Shown piece after piece: positions 39,169 through 49,836 of a DNA stretch of 64,000 bases. The position numbers were made by a program, and so were the translations under genes. Where the stretch lies: contig JAFEUB010001205.1 in the NCBI GenBank assembly GCA_024529925.1, positions 496,001-560,000 of the forward strand. The letters are read 5' to 3'. The notes under the pieces are model-generated. The model was not told the origin of the DNA. It made no database searches and saw only the letters and a list, made by a program, of their open reading frames with translations. Positions within the stretch are counted from its first letter, which is position 1; every line of letters begins with the position of its first letter. The stretch comes from Ophthalmolycus amberensis (lineage: Eukaryota; Chordata; Actinopteri; Perciformes; Zoarcidae).

Positions 39169-41059
39169 AGACGGCAACAAGAGGAGGAACATGTCTGAAA
39201 GCCACCATGAGCCACCACAGCACCAGGACCGGCCAAAAAGGAGTGAGGCCAGGACCACAGGTGCGTTTTATCTGCTGGCACTGATTGGGGGGAGGAGCCT
39301 AGCATGAGGGCTGCGTTCACAACCCTACACTTCCTTCTCTGGGGAGCATCCTCCACTACATAAGCAAACATTTGGCGTATGTCATCTAGTAACTACATTA
39401 TAACCGCATAGCGAGTTGTGTCGGGATTTGATTCAGCAGACATTGCACGTTTGCAAAAACTTTTTCCTCTGACCTATCCGGCCCTCGTCAACCGATCATT
39501 AACCGTTAACCGGCAGGATTAGTGTTTGGGTTGAAGAGCCCAACAAGCCGCCCAGCTGCAACGGTAACCTGTAATAATCATTTATCTCCAGCTGAGTTAG
39601 CAGCCACAACGTTGAGTTAAGCAACCTTGAGGATCGCTTTGGACTCAAGTCAATTTAATGGAAATGGGATTATTTCATTCTATAGATGAAATGAATCAAG
39701 AAAATAATTAAGAAAATAACAAAAGAAAAAGACAAATCAATCCTGAAAATACTTGCTAGCTGAATTCCTTACACAATACATTTCCCCAAAAAGTTAATTA
39801 CATTATATATTTTTGTGCGTAAGGATAACGATGATGATAAAATAATCCAAAACAGGATCATGTTTAAATATTATTTAGCAACATAATGTCACTGAAAATA
39901 AGCATCAGATATAGCTGGCACCAATCCCTCATTTTATCATTATATTTAATCAGATTAATTAATATGATGTTGCTGTTATTGGTGATCATGAAACCATAGC
40001 AGGCTCCCAGCTTCACTGACAATGATACGATGGTCTATAAATTGTATAGATTTAACAAAACACAGCTGTAAACACCACATTGTGCTGAAGCAGTATCAGT
40101 ATGTTGGAACACAAAGTGTGTTTTGCAGAGGAGACTCTGTCAGGGCCCTTTAACATGGAAGCTCCTCTAAGGTGCAGCAAATGCTCTGCAAAAATATTTG
40201 ATTCAGAACGGCTGCTATTCAGGTTTCACGTGACGAACGACGATGAAAAGAGACATTTTTTCCGATAATCTCAAACCAGATCAGAGGACGCTCCAGTTAA
40301 CAAGCGGCTTTCGAGTTCTGAGGAGTAGTTTCATGTCTGTAATTGGTGATGAAAAGGGGGCTGTTTTTCATCCACAGCACTTTGTTTTGAGCGCTTTTGT
40401 GCTGCAAGACTTAATGGACAATTTTGTTTAAAAAAATAAGATAGATTTGTGCGTGCGAGGAACAGCAGGGCGGTCTGGCATCACAACAACACTCTTATGT
40501 CACATCCAAAGACCCAGTCAGACTTGATCCCTGACGACGCAGGGGGCCATTTGAGTGATATCTCCTTATGTTTGACGTCAAGATGATTTCACAACACGTG
40601 TAAGATCTGAGTACAGCTGATAGACGTGGACACGTACAGTTCTCTGTCCTACGCTGACATCCTCTCCCAGACACAGACCCGACACACACTGAGCGTCCTC
40701 TTCGCATGTGCATTTGTTGCTGTGCAGCTTCTGGCGTCTACCAAGGTTTTATTTTCCCAGAAGTGTGGAGTTATTTCCACGAGCATGTGGGCAACCAAGT
40801 GACCATGAGAGTGCTCAGATTACTGTCAGTAATAACATCTCAATTTGTTACTCAAGCTTTAGGTGGCCTACAAGTACGTCAGCATTAACGTGCAGCTCAG
40901 CATTAACGTGCGCTGTGATTGGTCGGTGGGCTAGCGTGACTGTTGTGAAGCTGAAAGATAGCTAGCAGAACTTTGTAGTAGTAAGAGTTAAAGTTTAAAG
41001 ATATGTAAGAAGTTTTTACGTGACATTACATTTTTAGCATTTTGGCATGTTGGGCGGTG
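39169..41059. other. Non-coding interval upstream of the transposase remnant
   Basis: AT-rich around 39650-39990. I looked here for the rest of the hAT transposase and a left terminus and recognised neither. Confidence 0.5.
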
Positions 41060-41274
41060 ACAATCCCAACATCTGCTGCCTCTGTCGAGCGGACATTTTC
41101 AGCCCACAAACATTAAAACGTATTCAAGAAATACAACTGGGGAGGCTTGACTGTTATCACTGGCGTCCATGAATCGAGAAGGACTTCTTGCTGGAACTGA
41201 AAGATGTTCTGTATAACCGTGTCATTAACCTCTTTGTAAACAAAGAAAGGAGGATGGACTTTGTCTTTAAATAG
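41060..41274 (+). pseudogene. hAT transposase C-terminal dimerisation region, decayed remnant
   Basis: The plus strand encodes TIPTSAASVERTFSAHKH, the start of the hAT C-terminal dimerisation domain. After a frame change and an in-frame stop it resumes with IEKDFLLELKD and NKERRMDFVFK followed by TAG, the usual end of this transposase type. Only the last 70 or so codons of a roughly 600-residue protein remain. No DDE core or BED zinc finger is visible upstream. The gene is therefore dead. It is probably part of a hAT copy whose right terminus may be near 42421. Confidence 0.8.
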
Positions 41275-41593
41275 TGAACAGCAGCTTTGGTAAGTGAACT
41301 GCTTTTGTTTTTAAATCTGCAGTAGCGTTACTACTGTGTTCATTTTTCTATCGTGTCGTTTTATGATATGGTCACTATTGTTCCCTCTGATGTGAATAGT
41401 ATTTGAATGGTGCCCTTGAGTGTGTGACGGAATGCGTGTTTTAGCGCAGCAGTTTTGCTGGTATCTGCAGAGGCCTGTTGAATCGTGTTATTTGGGTTTT
41501 ATGTTATTCTACCTGCTTTGTTGTCATATAAATATATGTGACTGGTTCTTGTGAGTTTGTTCTGGTCATTGTGTTAATTACATTGATTTTGAC

Positions 41594-42156
41594 TAGTGCT
41601 GGGCAAGTTAACGTGTTATTATCGCGTTAACGCATTCATTAATTAACGCCGACAATTATTTTATCGCACGTTAACGCAGTTTTTTTTTTTATTAAGCGGA
41701 CATTTTTAACACAAGAACTGGGCAGCGAGCGGTGAACAGCTGTGTTTGTGTGGCGTCACTTCCTGCTGCTGCATGATATGTATTTAGTTATCGCTACTTA
41801 GAATTTATCAAACGTTTAAAAAAAGGAAAAAAACATGTCGTAGATAGGTTTGCAGTTTTCAAGGTGTATATTTCAAATTGCATCTCTTACACACATGAAA
41901 ATAAAGTTGTGAACACCGGCTGAATATCTGTTATCAGAATCATTATAACTGCATTTTAACTGCTACTGTGTAAAGGGAATACTGCTGTTAAAAAGAACCT
42001 GATTTGTTAAAAGTTTGCAAACCAAATGTTATTGCACTTTTGTTCAAATAGCAGTGCTGTTAAAATTCTTTATTGAACTTTGCACATAACAATGCGATTA
42101 ATCGCAAGATTTTTTGCGATTTTGCGATTAAAAATTGTAATCGTTGCTCAGCACTA
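41594..42156. mobile_element. hAT MITE with perfect 8-bp target-site duplication
   Basis: The 563-bp element has termini TAGTGCTGGGCAA and, reverse-complemented, TAGTGCTGAGCAA (one mismatch in 13). It is flanked by ATTTTGAC at 41586-41593 and at 42157-42164, the 8-bp duplication expected of hAT transposition. Subterminal regions carry palindromic motifs: GCGTTAACGC types on the left, GCGATTAATCGC and repeated TTGCGATT on the right. There is no open reading frame for a transposase. Confidence 0.9.
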
Positions 42157-42408
42157 ATTTTGACTTTATGCATTGTCCATTAATGATGAAGCATCCCGTC
42201 ATGCGCGTTTTCATGTGTCTGCACTCTGCAGTTGGTGTCCTTGTAGCCCTCATAGGTGTTGAGCTTTCATGTAACATTTTATTTCAGTTGAATATGCGTT
42301 TTTTTACACAAAACAAATAATAACCTGTAGCTGTGGCGTCATAATGAGGTTATTAGGAGGTGGTTCAACTGTAGTAAAACAGCACTGAAGGCCCAGGTAT
42401 ACAATACA

Positions 42409-42421
42409 TGGCCCACCACTG
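42409..42421. mobile_element. Possible right terminus of an older hAT element
   Basis: ATGGCCCACCACTG reads as an inverted hAT end (CAGTGGTGGGCCAT). With the transposase remnant at 41060-41274 it could be the right end of a hAT copy that later received the MITE at 41594. I found no left end. Confidence 0.35.
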
Positions 42422-42979
42422 TTCAAAAGCTGTTTCTCTCGTCCCTCAGATAAACTCTGGTGCCAGCTAGCAACTCTGGTAAGTGAGCAAGCTCGTTAGG
42501 CGACTTTCCCTTAGGGATTAAATTAACTGAAAATCACTTTGAGTTAAAGATGAAATATCCGACTTTGGGAGTATTTCTATTGCCTCTCAACGGCTCATAA
42601 AATTGCAACGGTTTAGTCGGCGGCTCGCAGCTAACAGTGCAAATTACTAGGAAATTGCTGACAGAGCTAACGGTAAAATGATATACTGAACAGATCACCA
42701 AATTATTGTTTGTACTGATGTATGGTAGACAAACCTTGATTATTATTTGTATGTTTCAGAGACTGCATTCAAATTAAGAAGCAAAGAGTTGTTCGGGGAA
42801 TTTTAGGTGGCTGCATCTTAAAGCAGGTGTGACCTGACGCCACTTACATACCTGTTTAATATAACTAATCCTTTTCCTGTGTGGAACTATTTAAGTTGTT
42901 ATAAACTAAACTGATACAAAATATGACGAATATAATATCACAGTGCATGCTATGTCATATTACTGTAGCTATATTATAA

Positions 42980-43420
42980 TAGAAGTATCACAGGGACACG
43001 TGAATAGAATGGAGCCTTTGTTGATTATCAGTAACACCTGTGCTTTTCCTACTTTGACGAGTCAAAATATCTGCGTGAAAATGGTCTGTTGAAAGTATCA
43101 GAACCATAATATGAAATACTCCATTACAAGTAAAAATCATGCATTCTAAATAATAAATGTGCAGATGTTTTATCAGCAAATTAAGTACACATTACATAGT
43201 TGAATGGTCACTGTTGTATTTTTATATTTTGTATATTGTTTTAGTTTTTGCTGATTCATTAACATGTGACTATTGGGCAGTTAAATGCAAGTTATATAAT
43301 GTTGACAATGCGTCCTATGTTTTGTATGTAAAATCCTAATGTGTAAAGCGACTATGTCAAATGAGTTTAGCGAGGTAAAACAAGTACAATAATATAGTAT
43401 AAGTAAATGTGGTAGTAACA
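42980..43420. repeat. Possible diverged AAGTA-rich fish repeat
   Basis: GAAAGTATCAGAACC, ATACTCCATTACAAGTAAAA and CATGCATTCTAAATAATAAA recall a common fish repeat with AAAGTA and TACTTAAGTA modules. Matches are weak. Confidence 0.3.
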
Positions 43421-44047
43421 TTATTAGCCACAGACTACATCAGTATTCCATTATATTTCATGTCTTTACACCCCTCGTCATAATATTTCCAAGTCACTGT
43501 CTATTGAGCTGTTCCATGTCAGCTTCTGCATGTGTTGTGATATTATTTAGACTGCTGTCATTGCAATAACATCCAAATGGTGCTCGTTAATTTCATGTAC
43601 TTCATAGTTTTAATGTATTGCATTTAATTTCACTTGTCACTTTTCACAGTTTTTATATAACTCAGAGTGAAACAAACGTGGAGAAACAAAACCCCCAATG
43701 TCCATCGGGTAATCATTTTCACTGTAAAAGTGATTTTTCTCCCACTGTTGGCAGGCAGCAAGCAGGCAGAGTGCAGCCAGGGGGATTAGAGCCACTGTCA
43801 GCAAGAGAAAGGGCAGAGGGGCGCACAGGAAATGATCACGGCCCCATGGAGGCTAGCTAGAGGCCAGAGCCACCAGTCTAAGCTGCTGCAACCTCGGTGC
43901 TGAGTGAAACGAGGAAAGTGCAAGGTCAGTAGAGCATTCAGAGAAAGAGCCACAAGAGAAACACTGGGAGAGGCCGACACGTGGAGAGAGGAGAGAAGTT
44001 AAAAAAGAAAAGAAAAACACACAGCACGCAGGAGCTTCATGACCTAT

Positions 44048-44373
44048 CAGTGGTTCTCAAATGGGGGTACGTGAAGGCACTCCAGGGGGTACGTGAGATT
44101 TAAAAAAATATATATTTAAAATTAACATCCATTCAAAAATCCTTGAAAAATAGTTATTTATTAAATATTCAATAAAATATAAGTGTAAGTTCATAAACAG
44201 AATTTTATATTCAGTAGGCTATTCAATTTCATTATCCTAAACAGTGTTGACAGTTTAATAAATCAGACACTGATGATATTTTCAACCAAAAATGCTTTGC
44301 GCTGGTTAGGGGGTACTTGGCTGAATTTGTTTTTCACAGGGGGTACATCACTGAAAAAGATTGAGAACCACTG
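44048..44373. mobile_element. hAT MITE of the CAGTGGTTCTCAA family
   Basis: The 326-bp element has inverted ends CAGTGGTTCTCAA and TTGAGAACCACTG. Subterminal GGGGGTACGTGA, GGGGGTACTTGG and GGGGGTACATCA motifs are typical of this fish/vertebrate hAT family. The hexamer GACCTA flanks both sides (44041-44046 and 44373-44378), but a clean 8-bp duplication is not visible. It contains no transposase. Confidence 0.85.
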
Positions 44374-45067
44374 ACCTAGATACTGATGTTGAGTTTGAGG
44401 ATTTAGATTTGTTAAGTAACCTTGTCCTCTTGGCTCTACGTGGTCAGGCAGGGGAGGTCGGCGCATAGGTGCTCATAAATCATACGTGCCGGCGGTGGCT
44501 GCGCAGACATATTGCTCAGGCATGTGGAGGAAGTACGCCAGTCTGATTCCCCGGCACGTCCCTCCGTGTAGAACCGAGGCTTTCTACTGACCCGTTGAGC
44601 CTTTATTAGCAGCAGCCGCGGCTCCGGAGGTGCTAATTGATTCTGGCAGAAGAGCTATGGCTCACAGTTAGAGCGACATCTAAATGTAAACAAGTGGATT
44701 TTTTTATTATTTGATACGGCCATTGAAAGGATCACGGCAATAACAGAAAGTCAAAGAGACGGTCTCCAGGTCCGTCATCTTCCACTCAGCCGGCACAGTT
44801 TCAGCTCTCCTACATGAACACGTCAGATATGAAAGAACGGGCAGAACTAGAATGAATTACATATCTGTCATCTATCAAGACAAAAACAGAAAACAAATAA
44901 ACAAAGATGCCATTTCAGACACGGAAAGAGCAAACATGAAATAGTTCCTCCCAGCCGGGGCCCAGAAAGGATTAAAGTAAAAGGTTTTTCATGTGGGGAA
45001 ACAAGGGGACCATCTCATGTGCCCATCTCAGCTTTCATGCTTTCCTCTGACTAACGGCGACAACTAA

Positions 45068-45094
45068 CCCCCCCCCCCCCCCCCCCCCCCCCCC
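45068..45094. repeat. poly(C) run, 27 bp
   Basis: Longest G/C homopolymer in the window. Confidence 0.95.
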
Positions 45095-47248
45095 GACCAA
45101 CCGTTCAGCTCGGGACTAAAAGTGACATTGAAAGTAATTAGTTTCTCGCTGCCGCTGCCACAACTAACGGAACCCTGGTCTCGTTTGGCAGAGAAGAGGA
45201 CGAATCTGTGAGCAATTGAGGTCTTGGTACTTTACGGAATTACGGCCCAGAGAAGATTTCCGACCTCCTCCTTCTCGGAATCTGTTCACCTTCGGCAGAA
45301 ATCAACTGACTCGCAGCTAAGGGAGGAATCTCCTTCGCCAAGGTTCTCAGGCGCAGATGTTGGATTCAAATTTTTTACAAATTGCAACAAATTCATGCTG
45401 ATGGAGCAACAAGCTGAAAGAGTTGAGGAGGAGAATTGAATGATCGCTCTTTTGAAGGACTTCCAACAGAGTGTGATGAACGGAAAGCAGGATTTCTAGT
45501 CCTCCTCGGGCAGTCCAAACGATCTCCGGTCCTCCATTCGTCCCCCCGTTAATCAGCTTCTATTAGAGTCGTTTATGTGGCATCTGCGCTCTGACCTTCA
45601 CCTCCATATAAAGCCATCCAATCGAAAGTGTCTGCACATGTGTGTGTGTGACAAAGAGAGCTCGAAGAGTGCACACGCAAAAATAGAAGCTTTTAACCAT
45701 TCCCATTCTTTTTAGACACCTCTCGTGTCTCCTGGCTAAGTCATTGTGATGGACCAAAGACGTATCCGTGAAACACTGCAAGGATGAATGATTCAGAGAT
45801 CCATTCCACGGTCCTCATCAAAGCCTCCTCAAGCACCCCAGTCAAAATAGAGCCGGACACACAGCTGCACCTCGTTGAGGAGCCGGGCTGATTTAATCTG
45901 CGCTAAACATTATCTAATTTAAAGCTAATATGGCCCTTGTGTGGTCGAAAGTGCTGCACAACTTCAGACAATCAAACTGATAAGAAGAAGTGACCTCCGT
46001 TGAAAGGCCGCCAAGGGCAACATTCCTCCGTTCCTCATGAATGCCTGGCACCCGCTTCCAGACCCTTTTGTTTGTTCGGGTTTGTCAGGTTTGTTTAGTC
46101 CGTACTCTCTAACGAGGATAAAATGTGTCCATCCCGGGGCATTTTTTTATTGTGTGCAAACATAGATGGGTCTCCTACTGAGCACAAAGTGGCACCTCCA
46201 AGCATCAGAAGAGGATGATCCACCTGTCACAGCCAGTGACTGTTGAGCAGAAGTAATCGTTCCACGCTGGCATGAAAGCCCACAGGAAATCCCTCCAACA
46301 AAACGCCCGCCAGGCTGGAATGTTGGCACCCCGCAGCACTCGGATCTCTCGGCCTCTGGGCAAGCTTCGGCCGAGCATCGAGGGCCATGTGACGCAGCGA
46401 GGAATGCCGGAGGCCGACGTTGGGTCGTCAGTGAGGTTCGCTGGCTGAAGGGTAGCGCTGGAGGACCGCCGAGGTTAGCTGAGGAATCGGGAAGGCGGGG
46501 GGATTTGGGGCCAGCAGCCGAGGCAGTGGCGCTAATCCCCAGTTGGCAGGCCGAGGAGAAGTGTGAGCGCCTCTGGGATTGAAGAGGCAGTCCATCACTG
46601 TGAAGTGCTCTGAGTCCTTTCTGCCAAACGCACTTGGAGTGAGGTGTGTCTCACTCCAGGTAGAGGTACACAACAAGAAGCCTGCTGATGGAGAGTTTGG
46701 GATAAAATCTCCTTTCATTTTAGATTAGAAAGAACTGAAAAGAAAGAAGGCACTTCCTAAAAGAAAAGGTTTTTTGCAAAGCACCTCTATTCAAGGATTT
46801 CAGAATAAACACCTGTAGGAAACAACCTTCTTAGCAAAATGTCAATGTGTAACGTCATCTGAAAAGAAGCAGATTTATTTTAGGAAAATTACAGCTAATT
46901 TGCATATGGCGTGAAATTTAAATAGACGAAGCACATTTGGCCTCCCTTGTTTGTTTGTCATGACATAAAAGAGGTTATGGTGACAAGCCAAGTGCTGAAC
47001 CACTACAGCTGTGCATTGCCCTGAAACGGGGAACGGAGATTGTGATGTGAATTCTCGAGGGAACCGATTTGTGTTGGAATGCACTGTGATCAAGACAATA
47101 ATCTGATTCCACCGCAGAGGAGAGAGAGGGGGGAAGAAGGAGAAGTGGAAAACAAGAGAAAAAATCAGTCTCCTGTCTTCATCTCAATTTGTCAAATGTA
47201 ATAATAAACACACTATGTGGCAAAACTGTACGCCGTTCATGAAGCAAT

Positions 47249-47273
47249 CACACACACACACACACACACACAC
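47249..47273. repeat. (CA)n microsatellite
   Basis: Pure CA run of 25 bp. Confidence 0.9.
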
Positions 47274-47919
47274 TTAACTGAGAGACTTGACATGGCGTTG
47301 ATCTGCAGACCATTCTAAACAGCAGATGGTTAATATTTGATCTTTGTTTGTTCGTGAGACTTTGGTGTCGACAGAAAAAAAAGCTTCCTTAATCATTTAC
47401 TCTGCGTAGCATTCACCTGAAACGTGACTGCATTGCACACCGCTAAATGGCTGGTTGTGGAATCTCAACTCTATTTGATGCTCTTGTCATTGTCGAAAAA
47501 ATCAGTTTCTCGGTCACGCTGCTTTCTGAACAACAGCAGCAAGGATGGACAATAGAAGACTAAATGCTACAATGGTGGCACACAGATTGGTGATTCCATA
47601 ATACATCAAACTAATAACTAAGATTTTCTGGCTGTGTTCAGCTTTCTACGGTCAGCAACAACATCCTCCAGGTCCTCGGTCTGTTCTTGCACTTCCTGGA
47701 ACCGTTCTTCATCTGATCCCCATGGCACTACCTCTGCCATGATGTAGCCGAAACGGTGGCATCCTTATCACGTGATCACGGCCTCAATACTTGCAGTCGG
47801 CCTTTACAAGTATTTTGGTGTGAGGCAGTACAGTACATTTTCCACCAAAACAACACAAGCTCTGCTGTTCACAGAATTAGCTGCATGAGTTCTTTCGTTG
47901 GTTAACTGGCAAGCTGGGG

Positions 47920-47942
47920 CCACACACACACACACACACACA
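47920..47942. repeat. (CA)n microsatellite
   Basis: CA run of about 22 bp. Similar short runs lie at 48384-48401 and 54310-54329. Confidence 0.9.
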
Positions 47943-48470
47943 GCTTCGTAATACAAACACCAACCCGACAAACAAGACCGCTCCCCTCAGTCCACAGCCG
48001 CGCCCCTCCACAAAGTCACACAAGGCCCTGAAAGGGACAAATGTTTGTTTCCCTCCGCAGAAATAATGAGGGCATCGGTTCCTGCCACCTCCACTCTCCC
48101 CTGCACCGACAGACTGCGCCCAGCCACCGCTCTGCCTGGGCTTGAAAAGCGAGAAGTAAATATTAGGACTTGACTATTTAGAAAAGAGCTGGAAATGTGA
48201 AGCCCCGCAGCAGGGCCATGAGAAGGGCAGCGGGAGAAACCACTGGCAGGGCATCGGAAAAGCTGCTCCCGGCACCATGTGACAGAGACGGGCGCTAATT
48301 GCTTTAACCCTTCACACCTCCTCGCTCCTTGTAGCGGCCCTTCCAGCCATTCCTCTTCAAATTCAGATTAATCTCCCCTCGCCTACACACACACACACAC
48401 AGGCTACTGCATTTGTTTCATTTTAATAAGAGTGATTGGATAACTCTGAGAACAGTAACAGGGGTCAGCT

Positions 48471-48987
48471 CCATAGACTGTATGTAAGAAGTGGGCGTAG
48501 TCATCGTGATGTCACCCATTGGTTTGTGGACTGACGTTTTGAAGCCTTGAGTTCGACGATTTCGGCGTCATTTTGGATTACAGCCGTGGCCATGTTGTTT
48601 TATCGCAGTCAACGAATGGAAGTTACCATATTTGGAATGCGGAGGAGAGACGTAGAGACGCCGTATGAGGCTCTGGTAGTAGCAGCGACCTGTCAATCAC
48701 AGTAAGCCCGCCCTAAAGCATACTCTGCTTTATGGTCTATTTGACTCTAAATGGAGCATAATTTACGAAATGAACATCATGCTGTATTGAAGAAGACTTG
48801 AAACTAAAGATTGAGACCATGAACTCATGTTTACAATGTTTACTGAGGTAATAAATCAGGAGAGAAGTAGCGTCATTTTCTCATAGACTTCTATACAACC
48901 AGAGGAGTCGCCCCCTGCTGGTCAGTAGACAGAATACTAGTTTTAAGACACTTCTGCATTGGCGTCACTCGGCAGAACCGCCTTGAT
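48471..48987. mobile_element. Dispersed non-coding element, copy B
   Basis: This begins CCATAGACTGTATGTAAGAA and is in the same orientation as copy A at 33245-33842. The two share the GTCAATCACA, GCATACTCTGCTTTATGGTC and TGTTTACTGAGGTAATAAAT blocks. Copy B also keeps a CGCCCCCTGCTGG block that copy A lacks. Its flanks do not show a clear duplication. Confidence 0.75.
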
Positions 48988-49764
48988 GGCTCATACGTTT
49001 AGTGAGCAAAGCAATTGGACTCCTACAGTTGCAGAGCATCTTACTGCCTGTGAACTTATTGTCTGATCAGAGCGAGCTTAGCAGCCCGTGAATGGCACAG
49101 AACAATAATATTGCTAAGAAGAACATGTCATGAAACAGAGGCCATGTTTAGACCTGGCTAGCTACTTTGTATTGTGTCTGAGCTGGATTGCACGCGGTTA
49201 ACTCAAGATCCTGTGTCTGAGCGATTTCTCCCCCCAATTAACACACCAAGAAAACATCGACTCTACAATGTGTCTTCATCGCCGATTTGAAACCGTTCAC
49301 TGAAATCCATGTTGCCTTGTTGTAATTAAGTTGCATTGTGGACTTTTCCTTTTCCTTGTGAGGGTCCACCGTTGCTCCATCTCTTGCATTCTCTGTAGTT
49401 CCGCATTTGATTGTGTCTTTTGTCAGTATGCCTCTACTCACACAGATAACATGTGTGTCTTTAACGTGGCCAGGAAGTACACTATTCATTCACATCACAC
49501 TAACAATGCAGTCGTACGTGTCCATGACCACCTCCGAATGTGCTCGGGTTCTCAGTGCGCCCTGTATGTGTTCCAACCCGTATTTCTAACTGCACTCTTT
49601 TCATTTGGAGGACCCGAGACAGACGTTCATGCCAGACCTGAAAAAGGCCCACCCAAACAGCGGTGAAGCTATTTGTATCTAGAGAGCGCATTTCCAGGAG
49701 TGTTTGTGTTGTGCGAGCGTGTCGGGAGAGTGGATTGGAATGGAGCAGGTTAGTAAGGAGAAGC

Positions 49765-49766
<2 letters not shown>

Positions 49767-49834
<68 letters not shown>
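49767..49834. repeat. (TG)n microsatellite
   Basis: Pure TG run of about 68 bp. Confidence 0.97.

Positions 49835-49836
<2 letters not shown>

Larger units (their letters stand above)
44374..48470. promoter_or_regulatory. Repeat-poor segment; candidate distal regulatory sequence (unproven)
   Basis: Apart from one poly(C) run and short CA runs, this 4 kb is mostly unique-looking sequence. Parts mix GC-rich blocks with AATTAA/TAATTT-rich blocks, as developmental enhancers often do, for example 45880-46050 (GATTTAATCTGCGC, TCTAATTTAAAGCTAATATG) and 48180-48380. A CpG-rich patch lies at 46330-46560. There is no direct evidence of function. Confidence 0.25.
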
